Assembly (NCBI GenBank): GCA_900550385.1
Contig: URRZ01000002.1
Span: 1-50,387, forward strand
DNA from: an uncultured Coriobacteriaceae bacterium
GTDB taxonomy: Bacteria > Actinomycetota > Coriobacteriia > Coriobacteriales > Eggerthellaceae
Length of the DNA stretch: 50,387 nt
Direction: 5' to 3'
The notes below the pieces were generated by a model. The model ran no database searches, was not told the origin of the DNA, and worked only from the letters and a program-made list of their open reading frames with translations. Shown piece by piece: positions 36,224 through 44,880 of the stretch. A program made the position numbers and the translations under genes. Each line of letters opens with the position of its first letter. Within the stretch, counting starts at the first letter, position 1.

Positions 36224-36736
36224 ATGGAGTTCAAAGACGTCGTCAAAGAGCGCTATTCCTGCAAGGACTACGACAGCCGCCAGATCAGCGACGAGCAGCT
36301 TGCCGCCATCTTGGAGGCGGGCCGCCTGGCCCCCACGGCGAAGAACCTGCAGGAGCAGCGCATCTACGTGCTGCAAAGCCCCGAGGCGTTGGCGATCGTG
36401 GACGAGCTGACGCCGTGCCGCTACGGCGCGCCGACGGTGATCGCCGTCGCGTTCGATACGGAGAATGTGTTCACCTACCCGGGCGGGCAGCGCGATTCGG
36501 GCATCGAGGACGCCTCCATCGTGGCGACCCACATGATGCTGGCGGCGAAGGATGCGGGCGTGGAGAGCTGCTGGCTCAACTTCTTCGACCCCGCCCTCGC
36601 CAAGGAGAAGCTGGGGCTGCCCGGCAACGAGGAAGTGCTCATGCTGCTGGACCTGGGGTTCCCCGCCGAGGGAGCCGGCCCGCTGCCCAACCACGGCAAC
36701 CGAAAGCCGCTGGAGGAAACGGTGGAGTACCGCTAG
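36224..36736 (+). CDS. nitroreductase-family protein
   Basis: 170 residues, short FMN-dependent NAD(P)H nitroreductase fold. Motifs: RYSCKDYDSRQISDEQL, LEAGRLAPTAKNLQEQRIYV and DAGVESCWLNFFDP. Start ATG 36224 follows GAAAGGGG; a TATAGT box lies at 36172-36177. Shorter than the typical ~200 residues, as in the subfamily that works as a dimer on small aromatics. Substrate unknown. Confidence 0.9.
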   Translation: MEFKDVVKERYSCKDYDSRQISDEQLAAILEAGRLAPTAKNLQEQRIYVLQSPEALAIVDELTPCRYGAPTVIAVAFDTENVFTYPGGQRDSGIEDASIVATHMMLAAKDAGVESCWLNFFDPALAKEKLGLPGNEEVLMLLDLGFPAEGAGPLPNHGNRKPLEETVEYR

Positions 36737-36818
36737 CGCGGCGATGCCGAGCGCGGGCGCAGGAGGGTATACTGGGTTCGTTGACCCGTAGCGGAAACCT
36801 ATCGAAAGGAGACCTTCC

Positions 36819-37517
36819 ATGAGATTCGTGCTCACCGGTGATTCCGATTGCCCTATCGCCCGCCTGGCGCTTTCGCGGGGCGAGTCCGTGAAGATCGAGA
36901 ACGGCAGCATGGTGTACTCGCGCGGGGTCGAGATCTCGGGCGGCCTCAATTCCAAGAAGAAGGGCCTCGGCGGCGTGCTCGGCGCCATCGGGCGCAGCCT
37001 CACCAGCGGCGAGTCGATGTTCATCACGACCGCGACCGGCACCGTCGACGACGGCGAGATCGCCATCGCGCCGCCCATCCCCGGCAAGATCATCAGCTTG
37101 CAGGTGGGCGGGCAGCAGCAGTACCGCCTGAACACCGGCGCATTCCTCGCATGCGACGCGACGCTCGACTACACGATGGTCAACCAAGGCCTGTCCAAGG
37201 CGGTCTTCGGCGGCACGGGCGGCCTGTTCGTCATGGAGACCAACGGCGCGGGGACGATCCTCGTCTCGGCGTTCGGCGACATCCTGTCGCTCGACGTGAC
37301 GCCCGAATCGCCGCTCGTCGTCGACAACGAGCACGTGGTCGCGTGGGACGCCAGCCTCGACTACAGCATCCAGGTTGCCAGCGGCATGTTCGGCTTCACG
37401 ACGGGCGAGGGCGTGGTCAACTCGTTCAACGGCTACGGCCGCGTGTACATCCAGACCCGCAACCTGCAGAACCTGGCCCAGGCGATGCATCCGTACCTGC
37501 CGACGACGGCGAGCTAG
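36819..37517 (+). CDS. AIM24/TIGR00266-family protein
   Basis: 232 residues, double beta-sheet protein of the AIM24 (TIGR00266) family. It matches the family from MRFVLTGDSDCPIARLAL through GESMFITTATGTVDDGEI and GTILVSAFGDILSLDV to the Gly-rich C-terminus. Biochemical role is not established. GAAAGGAG precedes ATG 36819; a TATACT box lies at 36768-36773. No TM. Monocistronic from its spacing. Confidence 0.88.
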   Translation: MRFVLTGDSDCPIARLALSRGESVKIENGSMVYSRGVEISGGLNSKKKGLGGVLGAIGRSLTSGESMFITTATGTVDDGEIAIAPPIPGKIISLQVGGQQQYRLNTGAFLACDATLDYTMVNQGLSKAVFGGTGGLFVMETNGAGTILVSAFGDILSLDVTPESPLVVDNEHVVAWDASLDYSIQVASGMFGFTTGEGVVNSFNGYGRVYIQTRNLQNLAQAMHPYLPTTAS

Positions 37518-37631
37518 TTTTTTCGCGAACGGTGTCGACGGCGAAGCTCCGCCGGTGCCGAGCGTCGGCCCCGTTTCGGCGCGTCATACGCGGCGTCGTT
37601 TCCGGAGGTGGCGGAATCGCTCCTTTTCGGC

Positions 37632-37665
37632 TACAATTCGAGCTGAATCTTAGCCAACATTAGCT
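37632..37665 (+). promoter_or_regulatory. promoter and operator-like repeats for the toxin-antitoxin pair
   Basis: TACAAT at 37632-37637. Downstream, TTAGC occurs twice, 11 bp apart (near 37650 and 37661), one helical turn, in the expected place for autoregulation by the antitoxin. Confidence 0.5.
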
Positions 37666-37676
37666 AGGAGGCCTTC

Positions 37677-37919
37677 ATGGTTCAGGCGAATATGCTCGAG
37701 GCGAAAACGGAACTCTCCAAACTGGTGAGGTTGCTTGAAAGCGGCCAGGAGGACGTTGTCTATATCGCTCGGAACAATGTTCCCATCGTCCAGATGACCT
37801 TGGTCGACCTCCCCGCCGAGTCGAAGCGCATCGGCGCGGCGAAAGGGAGGTTCGTCATTCCCGATGAGTTCGACGAGTGGGATGGCGAAGTCGAGGACAT
37901 GTTCGAGGGAATCGCATGA
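37677..37919 (+). CDS. Phd/YefM-family antitoxin
   Basis: 80 residues. N-terminal Phd-like fold (MVQANMLEAKTELSKLVRLL, VYIARNNVPIVQM) that binds DNA; the acidic C-terminus (DEFDEWDGEVEDMFEGIA) would block the toxin. GGAGG precedes ATG 37677. Its TGA overlaps the toxin ATG as ATGA, typical of translational coupling. Confidence 0.9.
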   Translation: MVQANMLEAKTELSKLVRLLESGQEDVVYIARNNVPIVQMTLVDLPAESKRIGAAKGRFVIPDEFDEWDGEVEDMFEGIA

Positions 37920-38320
37920 AGCTGCTTTTGGATACGCACATTCTCTTATGGGCCCTTCTCGATGATCCGCGCTTGCCGGCAACCGCTCGTCGGCTCATCG
38001 AGGATCGGGGGAACAAGGTGTATTTCAGCATCGTGAGCCCATGGGAGGTGCAGATCAAGCATCAGATCCATCCCGATAAGCTTACGCTCGACGGAAAAGC
38101 GCTTGCCGAATATTGCGGCGATGCGGGATATCTCCCGATGCCGGTGAAACTTGCCCATGTGTTTGCGCTGGGGGCGCTTAAACGCAAAGAGGGGGCTCCG
38201 CCTCACAAAGACCCTTTCGATAGGATGCTCGTTTGCCAAGCTTCAGCGGAGGGGATGCTGCTCGTCACCCATGACGGTCGGCTTTCCGAATATGACGATT
38301 CGTGCGTTTTGACGGTGTAG
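37916..38320 (+). CDS. PIN-domain toxin (VapC-like, Sll0205 type)
   Basis: 134 residues. PIN ribonuclease with acidic site residues in LLLDTHILLWALLDDP (Asp5), SPWEVQIK (Glu), DPFDRMLVCQA (Asp) and LVTHDGRLSEY (Asp). Family members cut tRNA or rRNA when freed from antitoxin. The start overlaps the antitoxin stop (ATGA). The site residues look intact, so the toxin is probably active. Confidence 0.88.
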   Translation: MKLLLDTHILLWALLDDPRLPATARRLIEDRGNKVYFSIVSPWEVQIKHQIHPDKLTLDGKALAEYCGDAGYLPMPVKLAHVFALGALKRKEGAPPHKDPFDRMLVCQASAEGMLLVTHDGRLSEYDDSCVLTV

Positions 38321-38407
38321 CGGTTTTAACGTGCGGAATGGTTTGGAGCGGGGATCGGCTTTGCGCTCTTCTTGCGTTTGGGTGCAGAGGCGGTCTCCGC
38401 TCTGCCG

Positions 38408-40162
38408 TCACGGCAGTTCCACGATGCGGGTGGCGATATGGTCGAGCAGGGCGTCGGAGTGGGTGACGAGGACCATGCCGATTGCATGCGCTTGCGCGTA
38501 ATCGATCAGGAGCCGCCACAGATACGCCTGCGTGGCGGCGTCGAGCATGGTGGATATCTCGTCGCAGATCAGGTAGCGCGGGCGTGCCATGAGCGCGCGG
38601 GCGATGCAGCAGCGCTGCAGTTCGCCGCCGGAGAGCTCGGCGGGGAAGCGTTCGAGCCATTCGCGTTGTACGCCCAGGTTCTCAAGCAGCTGCGGAACCG
38701 CGGAGCCGCCTTCGATGCCGCCGTCTTTCTCCCATAAGGCCAACGCCTGGGCGTCTTCCGGTTCGATTGCCGCCTCGGCGAGGCTGCGGCGGACGGTGAT
38801 GGCGGGATTCATCATGCGCTCGGGGTGCTGGGCGACAAGCTGCACGGGGCTGGCACCACGGCGGGGGAGCGGCGCGCCGTCCGCCAGGATCGCTCCCGAC
38901 GCAGGCTGCAAGTAACCGGCGAGGATACGGCACAGCGTCGTCTTCCCCGTGCCCGATGGCGCGCGAAGCGCCACGCGCTCGCCCGGTTCGATCGTCAAGT
39001 CGAAATCCCGTAGCACCTGCTTGCCGCCGTAGCCGAAGCAGACGCCTTTCGCTTGGAGCGACCGCGTTTTGACACTCTCGTTTTCGCAGAACGCTAGGGG
39101 GCTGGGAGGCTGCGAGCTTTTTTCCTTCTGCAAGCTGGCTGAGCGATCCGGCGCGGCGGAGCGGACGGTCGAAGATAGGGAACGCAGCCGTGACGGAACG
39201 CTCGGCTCTCCCGCGTCGGAAGATAACCCTCCGCAGCTCATCCCATGTTCCGGCAGCGCATGCCAAAGCTCGCGGCTGAAGGGATGCTGCAGCAGGTCGG
39301 GCGAGGCGAAGCTCGCCACGGCGGTCTCCTCCACCACGGTGCCGCCTTGGAACACCGCGATGCGGTCGGCAACGCGCAGCGCCAGCTCGATGTCGTGGGT
39401 GATCAGGAGCACGCCGCCGCCATCGTCGGCGAAGCGGCGGAAGTCGCCCATCGCCCGCACGGCCAGCTCCATGTCCAAGCCGGGCGTGGGCTCGTCGGCC
39501 ACGATGACGCGCGGCCGGTTCATCAGCGCGCCGATCAGCAGCACGCGTCGCGCCATGCCGCCCGACAGCTCGAAGGGGTAGAGGCGCGCCGCTTCCTCGC
39601 CTAGGCGATAGCGCGCGAACAGCTCCTGGCGCCGTCCGCGCGCCTCCTGCTTCGACATCCCCTTGGCCAGGCGCTCGATCTGGCGGCCGACGCGCTGCAG
39701 GGGGTCAAGCGATTCCACCGATTGCGGCACGAAGGCGATCCGGCTGCCGCGCAGGGGGGCGAGGGACGCCTCGTCCATGGCAGTTCCATCGAACCAGACG
39801 CGTCCGGTGACGTGCGCGTTGGGAGCGAACAGGCCCATGACGGTGTCGGCTATGAGGGTTTTGCCGGAGCCCGACGCGCCGACGAGCGCCAAGATCTCGC
39901 CCTCGTGGAGCGAGAGGTTCAAATGCTCCACGACGAAGCGCGTCTCGCGCGGCGCGAACACCCCGCGTCCCGCATAGCGCTCGAACCCGACGCTCACGTC
40001 CTCGAGCTGAAGCAGGTGGTGCCCGCCGGCGTGGACGCTGCGCGCGGCGTGGGAATGGTGATGGTGCGTGCGCTGGCCGGCGTGACTGGTCGCGGCATGA
40101 TCGGTGCTCGTCGAGGCAGCCGAAGCGGCGGGCATGTCGATGATCCTCTCGTCCATCTCCAC
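38408..40162 (-). CDS. fused double ABC ATPase of a nickel/peptide-type importer, His-rich N-terminus
   Basis: 584 residues: two DppD/DppF-type ATPase domains in one chain. Domain 1 has Walker A GASGSGKT (95-102) and signature LSGGMARR; domain 2 has APSGTGKTT and LSGGELQR, Walker B YLICDEIST and switch His LVTHSD. Residues 22-49 contain ten histidines (for example THHHHSH), suggesting metal binding. A Ser/Pro-rich linker (about 330-370) joins the halves. It is the last gene of the operon; three bases separate it from the permease. Nickel as cargo is inferred from the operator and His-rich tail. Confidence 0.88.
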   Translation of the reverse strand: MEMDERIIDMPAASAASTSTDHAATSHAGQRTHHHHSHAARSVHAGGHHLLQLEDVSVGFERYAGRGVFAPRETRFVVEHLNLSLHEGEILALVGASGSGKTLIADTVMGLFAPNAHVTGRVWFDGTAMDEASLAPLRGSRIAFVPQSVESLDPLQRVGRQIERLAKGMSKQEARGRRQELFARYRLGEEAARLYPFELSGGMARRVLLIGALMNRPRVIVADEPTPGLDMELAVRAMGDFRRFADDGGGVLLITHDIELALRVADRIAVFQGGTVVEETAVASFASPDLLQHPFSRELWHALPEHGMSCGGLSSDAGEPSVPSRLRSLSSTVRSAAPDRSASLQKEKSSQPPSPLAFCENESVKTRSLQAKGVCFGYGGKQVLRDFDLTIEPGERVALRAPSGTGKTTLCRILAGYLQPASGAILADGAPLPRRGASPVQLVAQHPERMMNPAITVRRSLAEAAIEPEDAQALALWEKDGGIEGGSAVPQLLENLGVQREWLERFPAELSGGELQRCCIARALMARPRYLICDEISTMLDAATQAYLWRLLIDYAQAHAIGMVLVTHSDALLDHIATRIVELP

Positions 40163-40165
40163 CTC

Positions 40166-41065
40166 CTACTCTTGCGAGCTCGCGGGGTCTAGCAGGCGGC
40201 GGATGCCCGACCCGCAGGCGTCGAAAAGCATGACCACCAGCACCAACGCAAGGCCGGGGAAGAACGCCAGCCACCACATGCCGGCGGAGAGGTAGCTCAT
40301 CGACTCGGACAGGATGATGCCGATGGCGGCGGATTCGGGCGACAGGCCGAACCCGAGGAACGTGATGGACGCTTCGTGCAAGATGGCGTGGGGGAACATC
40401 AGCACGATCCCCACCAGGAACTGCGGGAGCACATGGGGAAGGATGTGGCGCGCTGCGATATCCCAGCGGCTGCGGCCCAGTTTCGCGGCGGCTGCCACGT
40501 AAGGGGCTTCCTTCGCCTGCAGCACCTCGGCGCGCACCACGCGGGCGAGGCTGGGCCAGTGCGTGAGCGCGATGCCCACCACCACGCCGAAGAACCCCTT
40601 GCCCAGCGCGTAGGAGATCAAGATGAGCAGGATGATGTGGGGCACGCCCATCATCAGGTCGATGACCCACGTGATGGCGGCATCGACCTTGCGACCGCCG
40701 AGCGCTGACGCGCACCCCAGCACGAGCGCGAAGAGCGACGATGCCGCCACGGCGACAAGCCCGATGAGGAAGCTCGTCGACAGGCCGCATACCGTGCGCA
40801 CGAGCATGTCATGCCCCAGGCGGTCGGTTCCGAACGGGTGCTGCAGGCTCGGCGCGAGCGAGCGGGCGTCCAGATCGGTGGCGGTCGCCTGCGGCATGAG
40901 GACGAGCCCTGCGACCACGATGGCGACAAGGACGAGGGTGCCCAGGGCGGCGACGACGGCGGTCGCAACGCGGTTGCCGCGGCGGAACAGGCGTCCCGAC
41001 ACGCTGCGGTGGAGGACAGCGTCGCGGGATGCGGCAACGTCATGCTGCAGGGGTTTCGCTTCCAT
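40166..41065 (-). CDS. ABC permease, DppC/NikC type
   Basis: 299 residues, six TM segments. It has the family N-terminus (QHPFGTDRLGHDMLVRTV) and the EAA loop (AAAAKLGRSRWDIAARHILPH), then ASITFLGFGLSPESAAIG. It forms the channel with the upstream permease; its start overlaps that gene's end by 26 bp. Confidence 0.92.
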   Translation of the reverse strand: MEAKPLQHDVAASRDAVLHRSVSGRLFRRGNRVATAVVAALGTLVLVAIVVAGLVLMPQATATDLDARSLAPSLQHPFGTDRLGHDMLVRTVCGLSTSFLIGLVAVAASSLFALVLGCASALGGRKVDAAITWVIDLMMGVPHIILLILISYALGKGFFGVVVGIALTHWPSLARVVRAEVLQAKEAPYVAAAAKLGRSRWDIAARHILPHVLPQFLVGIVLMFPHAILHEASITFLGFGLSPESAAIGIILSESMSYLSAGMWWLAFFPGLALVLVVMLFDACGSGIRRLLDPASSQE

Positions 41066-42053
41066 GCGCGCTCACCTCCCCTCGGCGGATGCGCGGGTCG
41101 ATGACGCCGTAGAGGATGTTGGCGATCAGGTTGCCGCCGAACACGATGGCTGCCGAGACCACCGCGATGCCCGCGAGCAGCGCCGAATCGCCGCCTAGGC
41201 CGGCGGTGACGGCCGCCTGCCCCAGGCCGGGGTAGGAGAACACCTGCTCCACCAGCACCGAGCCGCCGAAGATCTCGCTCACCGAGGCGAACTGCAGCGT
41301 GATGGCGGGCAGCAGCGCGTTGCGCAGCCCGTGCTGCAGCAGCACGTTCAGGCGGTTTTTCCCTTGAGCCTGCGCATAGCGGGCGAACGGGCTGTTCATG
41401 ATGTCGATGATCTTCTCGCGGGTGTGCAATGCGATGTTCGCCACACCGATGAACGCCAGCACGAGTGCGGGCAGGATAGCATGGTAGAGCCTGTCGCCCC
41501 AGGTGACGGATCCGGCATCAACGCCCACTGGCACCGAGAACCCGAACGGGAACCATCCCAGCCACACCGAGAACACGATCAGCGCCACCAGCGCCAGCCA
41601 GAACGTGGGCACGCTTGCCAGCACAAAGCAGTACCCCTTCACGATCCGATCGATCAGGCGGTCGCGGTTCATGCCGGCAACGATGCCCAGCGCGAACCCG
41701 ATGACGCCCGAAAGCACCCAGGCGATGGCCATCAGCAGAAGCGACGAGCCCGCGCGCTCGGCGATGACCTGCGCGACCGGCGCGTTGTACCGCAGGCTCA
41801 TCCCCATGTCGCCTTGAACGAAGGCGGAAAGCCAGCCGAGATAGCGCGTGAGGAACGGCTGGTCGGTGCCCCAATAGGCGGCCAGCTGCGCCTTCTCGTC
41901 CGCGGTGAGCGACAGGTACGCGCTTTGCCCCAGGTTCGCCTGCATCGGGTCGACCGGCGACGCCGACACCAGGGCGAACGTGACGAAGCTCACCGCCAGG
42001 ATGAGCAACGCGCATTTGGCCAGTTGTCTGAGCGTGAGGGAAAGCAGCGGCAT
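41040..42053 (-). CDS. ABC permease, DppB/NikB type
   Basis: 337 residues, six TM segments. Family features: LRQLAKCALLILAVSFVTFA, DPMQANLGQSAYLSLT, FVQGDMGMSLRYNAPV, EAA-type loop YAQAQGKNRLNVLLQHGLRN and VLVEQVFSYPGLGQAAV. It lies 18 bp after the binding protein gene and overlaps the second permease. Confidence 0.92.
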   Translation of the reverse strand: MPLLSLTLRQLAKCALLILAVSFVTFALVSASPVDPMQANLGQSAYLSLTADEKAQLAAYWGTDQPFLTRYLGWLSAFVQGDMGMSLRYNAPVAQVIAERAGSSLLLMAIAWVLSGVIGFALGIVAGMNRDRLIDRIVKGYCFVLASVPTFWLALVALIVFSVWLGWFPFGFSVPVGVDAGSVTWGDRLYHAILPALVLAFIGVANIALHTREKIIDIMNSPFARYAQAQGKNRLNVLLQHGLRNALLPAITLQFASVSEIFGGSVLVEQVFSYPGLGQAAVTAGLGGDSALLAGIAVVSAAIVFGGNLIANILYGVIDPRIRRGEVSAHGSETPAA

Positions 42054-42071
42054 GATGGCGGGATCGGCTCC

Positions 42072-43736
42072 TTACTGCCAGCTCCACTGATCCACGTTGT
42101 TGACGATGGACCAGCCGTGGCCGTGCGGATGGGGCTTCTGCCGCGCCACCTGCAGGTTCTCGCGGACGAAGTAGAGATGGTCGACGTTGGCGATCCACAC
42201 CCAGGGGGCGTCGGAAGCGGGCGTGACACCGGTGCGGCCGTCCCATTGCGCCAAACGGTAGTACTCGTACGAGTCGGCGATGTCGGGCTGCGCGACCGCC
42301 TGGTCGAGGTAGCCGTCGGTCGTCTCGCTGGCGCGGCAGGCGTAGTCGCCCCAGCCTTGGGAATGGTTGAGCTCGTAGACCTCGACGGGGGAGTTGGAGC
42401 CCCAGCCCCAGAGGATCGCCTGCGAATAGGATTGCGGCTCAAGGTCGTCCCATGAGAGCCCCTGCACGTTCACCCGGATGCCGAGCGGAGCCATCTGCTC
42501 CGCGAAATCGGCTGCGAGCGCTTGGCGCACGGTGTCGGGCGCCATGTACAGCAGGTCGAACTCGGCGCGCACGCCGTCCTTGACCAGGATGCCGTCGTCG
42601 CCGGCGGCCCAACCGCCGTCGGCGAGGATCTGCTTGGCGCGTTCGACGTCGGTGGCGACCTTCATGTCCTCGCTTGCCCAGGGCATGCCGTCGGACACGC
42701 TGAACGCCGGCGTGCCGAACCCGCCCAGCGTGTGCTGGATGGCCAGGTCGCGGTCGAGCGCGAAGCTCATCGCCTGACGCAGCGCCCGGTCGCTGGTGAC
42801 GTCGTTGCCGGCGCTGTAGGAGGCGCCGCCGCTTTCCCATGTGGATCCGGAGGGGAGCGTCGGCAGCGAGATGCCGCGCGAGTCGACCGTCTCGCAGTCG
42901 AACAGGTCGTAGCCGCTCACGGCGTTCTCGGCGAAGGTGGCGGACGTGTAGGCGAGGTCGACCGATCCCGCCTGCGCGGCGGCAAGCGAGGCATCCTCGT
43001 CCATGAACAGCACCACCACGCGTTCGATCTGCGGTTTCTCGCCATAGTAGGTCGGATTGGCATCGAAGATGACCTGCTGGCCCTTGTCCCACTGCGTGAG
43101 CACGTAGCGGCCCGACCCGATGGGGTGGGCGCCGTAGTCGCTGCCATGGGCGTGCTCGGGGCAGATGCCGACGTTGGCCAGCGTGTACAGCAGGATGTTG
43201 AACGGGCGGTTGAGGCGCAGCTCAACCGTGTAGTCGCCGGTCGCCACGGCCTCGTCGACCATGGACAGGTCGGCCTCGGCGGTCGGCGAGGCCAGGATGC
43301 CGTTGATGGTGAAGGCCACGTCGCCGGCGGTCAGCGGCTCGCCGTCGGAGAACACGGCGTCCTCGCGGATGGAGAACGTCCAGGTGAGGCCATCTTCGCT
43401 GCAGGAGTAGTCGGTGGCCAGGTCGTTGGAGAAGCTCATGTCGGCGTTGGTGACGATGAGCGTGGACTGGATGAGCGGCTCGTGCACGTGCTCGCCGCAG
43501 CCCCACGAGACGAACGGGTCGAAGCCCGCCGCGGGTTCGGCACCGGTGGGCATGGTCACGATGACCTGCGCCTGGGTGTCGTCGGAGGCGCCGCCGTCCA
43601 CGCCGTCGCCGCTGTCGGCAGGCTGCGAGCAACCGGAGAGCGCCCCGCCGAGCGCGATCGCCCCGCCGCCCGCCAGCGCGAGCTTGGCGAACGTGCGGCG
43701 GGAGAGGGTGGGGGATGACGTGGTCGGCATCGGCAT
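42072..43736 (-). CDS. extracellular solute-binding lipoprotein (family 5), putative nickel-binding
   Basis: 554 residues. A Tat-type signal (LSRRTFAKLALAGGG; Arg13-Arg14) ends in lipobox ALSGC with Cys36, so a folded, probably metal- or complex-loaded lipoprotein is exported. The body has SBP_bac_5 features (EPLIQSTLIVTNADM, YSCSEDGLTWTFSIREDAVF, DRALRQAMSFALDRDLA). The C-terminus contains QKPHPHGHGW, a possible metal ligand. It is the first gene of the operon and follows a GTGTTAC/GTAACAC operator of NikR type. Peptide cargo cannot be ruled out. Confidence 0.85.
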   Translation of the reverse strand: MPMPTTSSPTLSRRTFAKLALAGGGAIALGGALSGCSQPADSGDGVDGGASDDTQAQVIVTMPTGAEPAAGFDPFVSWGCGEHVHEPLIQSTLIVTNADMSFSNDLATDYSCSEDGLTWTFSIREDAVFSDGEPLTAGDVAFTINGILASPTAEADLSMVDEAVATGDYTVELRLNRPFNILLYTLANVGICPEHAHGSDYGAHPIGSGRYVLTQWDKGQQVIFDANPTYYGEKPQIERVVVLFMDEDASLAAAQAGSVDLAYTSATFAENAVSGYDLFDCETVDSRGISLPTLPSGSTWESGGASYSAGNDVTSDRALRQAMSFALDRDLAIQHTLGGFGTPAFSVSDGMPWASEDMKVATDVERAKQILADGGWAAGDDGILVKDGVRAEFDLLYMAPDTVRQALAADFAEQMAPLGIRVNVQGLSWDDLEPQSYSQAILWGWGSNSPVEVYELNHSQGWGDYACRASETTDGYLDQAVAQPDIADSYEYYRLAQWDGRTGVTPASDAPWVWIANVDHLYFVRENLQVARQKPHPHGHGWSIVNNVDQWSWQ

Positions 43737-43767
43737 GGTTCTCCTTCGGCTGCATCGTCAGGCATTG

Positions 43768-43834
43768 GTGTTACGAAAAACAAACTCGTAACACTATAGG
43801 GATTGGAGTAACACCAAGTCAAGATTCGTAACAC
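43768..43834 (-). promoter_or_regulatory. promoter with four phased NikR-like half-sites
   Basis: Minus-strand promoter: -35 TTGACT (43822-43817), 18-bp spacer, -10 TATAGT (43798-43793). Overlapping it are GTGTTAC (43768) and GTAACAC (43788, 43808, 43828), each starting exactly 20 bp after the last. The first pair is GTGTTAC-N13-GTAACAC, matching the NikR consensus reported for delta-proteobacteria. Binding would cover the -10 and flank the -35, so repression is expected. Confidence 0.85.
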
Positions 43835-43869
43835 TCCAACCGGCGAATGGCGCCGCCTGCCCTTGCTCC

Positions 43870-43896
43870 GTGCCAAAGGGACACATCTAATGGCAC
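43870..43896 (+). repeat. REP element copy 1
   Basis: 27-nt unit with arms GTGCCA and TGGCAC around AAGGGACACATCTAA. Tandem with copy 2. Confidence 0.9.
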
Positions 43897-43902
43897 GTTT
43901 TA

Positions 43903-43929
43903 ATGCCAAAGGGACACATCTAATGGCAC
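43903..43929 (+). repeat. REP element copy 2
   Basis: Same unit as copy 1 with one change in the first base (ATGCCA arm). Six bases separate it from copy 1. Confidence 0.9.
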
Positions 43930-43943
43930 GTTTTTGGCGCGCG

Positions 43944-43985
43944 CTAGCGGAGCATGAAGCGGTTGAGCTCTTGGCTCTTGCTCGA
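43944..43985 (-). pseudogene. remnant of a LuxR-type regulator C-terminus
   Basis: The minus strand reads SSKSQELNRFMLR then stop. The intact LuxR gene at 48062 ends ISKRQELGRFMLR. Over the 36 bases before the stop, 30 are identical (43947-43982 against 48065-48100). Upstream of this the frame no longer resembles a LuxR HTH. A truncated paralogue left beside the REP elements. Confidence 0.7.
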
Positions 43986-44080
43986 CGGGCGAAGAGCTTC
44001 CTTCCGTCTGGGCAAGGGGGCGGTCGATGGCCATCCACGACCCATCTGCCGCGTTTTCGCCGCAGAACCTTTACGAAGAA

Positions 44081-44110
44081 TTGACGGGCGGGAAGGCGGC
44101 GAGCGTCTAT
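44081..44110 (+). promoter_or_regulatory. weak promoter candidate
   Basis: TTGACG (44081-44086), 18-bp spacer, GTCTAT (44105-44110), 60 bp before the next start codon. The stretch 43986-44080 holds nothing else recognisable. Confidence 0.4.
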
Positions 44111-44169
44111 GCTGGTGGGCACGGAGGAAGTCCCTTGGGTGCAAGGGGCGAATATCGGGGGAGGGCATT

Positions 44170-44880
44170 ATGGAAGAGCGCCCGCTAACGCAAGCCGCCA
44201 GCAGCGGCATTCCCTTCGGGAGGACGTGGAACATCGCCGTGAACGACGACTACGCCCGGAAAATGATGGTCGCCCACAATCGATCCTATCGCCGCCGGTC
44301 GGGGAAAGGGTTCTTCATCTTCTGCCTTTGCTTGGATGCCTTGGTCGTGGCGGGCACGGTCAAGTGCCTCGTCGAGGGGCGCAACCCGGTCGACAGCATC
44401 GGCGGCTTCGGCGCGGCGCTCGGAGCGTACGTGCTGTTCCCGGCCCTCACGGTGTTCTTCGGGGCGATGGCGTTCGGGTCGGAGGCGGTGCCGTTTTTCG
44501 GGCGCAAGCGCGCAATCCGATCGCTCGCCCGATCTCTTGTCGCGGACGGCGAAGGCGCCATGAAGGCGCGGTTCGACGTGCTGGGGGTCACGCTGTCCTC
44601 AGATATCCTGACGCTGCACATCCCCTATGCGCTCTGCTACGGGGCGGCGGAGGTCGACGGCGAAACGTTCGTGCTCGTGGGCGATCCCAAGGAGCAATCG
44701 GTCATCTACAACATGCTGGGGGATAACGCCTATTATCGCGATGAGATCGGTTTCTCCTTCTCCGTTCCCGCCGGCCTCGCAGATGCCGTCATCGCGGAGG
44801 GAAAGAGCCAGTTAGCCCGGATGAAGGACGATGAAGCCTATCGGAAACGGGTGCTGGGAGTGTTAAAGGGACACATCTAA
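44170..44880 (+). CDS. small membrane protein whose C-terminus is encoded by a REP element
   Basis: 236 residues, family not recognised. Two TM segments (about 44-65 and 78-108) follow a short basic N-terminus; the soluble C-terminal domain (110-236) has IPYALCYGAAEVDGETFVLVG, perhaps a YcxB/PH-like fold. GGGGGAGGG precedes ATG 44170. The last residues and the TAA stop come from REP copy 3, so the original C-terminus may have been changed by insertion. The stop overlaps that of the convergent RAYT gene. Confidence 0.75.
   Translation: MEERPLTQAASSGIPFGRTWNIAVNDDYARKMMVAHNRSYRRRSGKGFFIFCLCLDALVVAGTVKCLVEGRNPVDSIGGFGAALGAYVLFPALTVFFGAMAFGSEAVPFFGRKRAIRSLARSLVADGEGAMKARFDVLGVTLSSDILTLHIPYALCYGAAEVDGETFVLVGDPKEQSVIYNMLGDNAYYRDEIGFSFSVPAGLADAVIAEGKSQLARMKDDEAYRKRVLGVLKGHI

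Noticed and set aside
43870..43929. Short CRISPR-like array
   Set aside because: Only two tandem units with a 6-bp gap and no cas genes; the other copies flank a RAYT gene, so these are REP elements.
43863..44084. ORF across the tandem REP copies
   Set aside because: It simply translates the 27-nt repeats twice (AKGTHLMARF) and runs into the LuxR remnant region.
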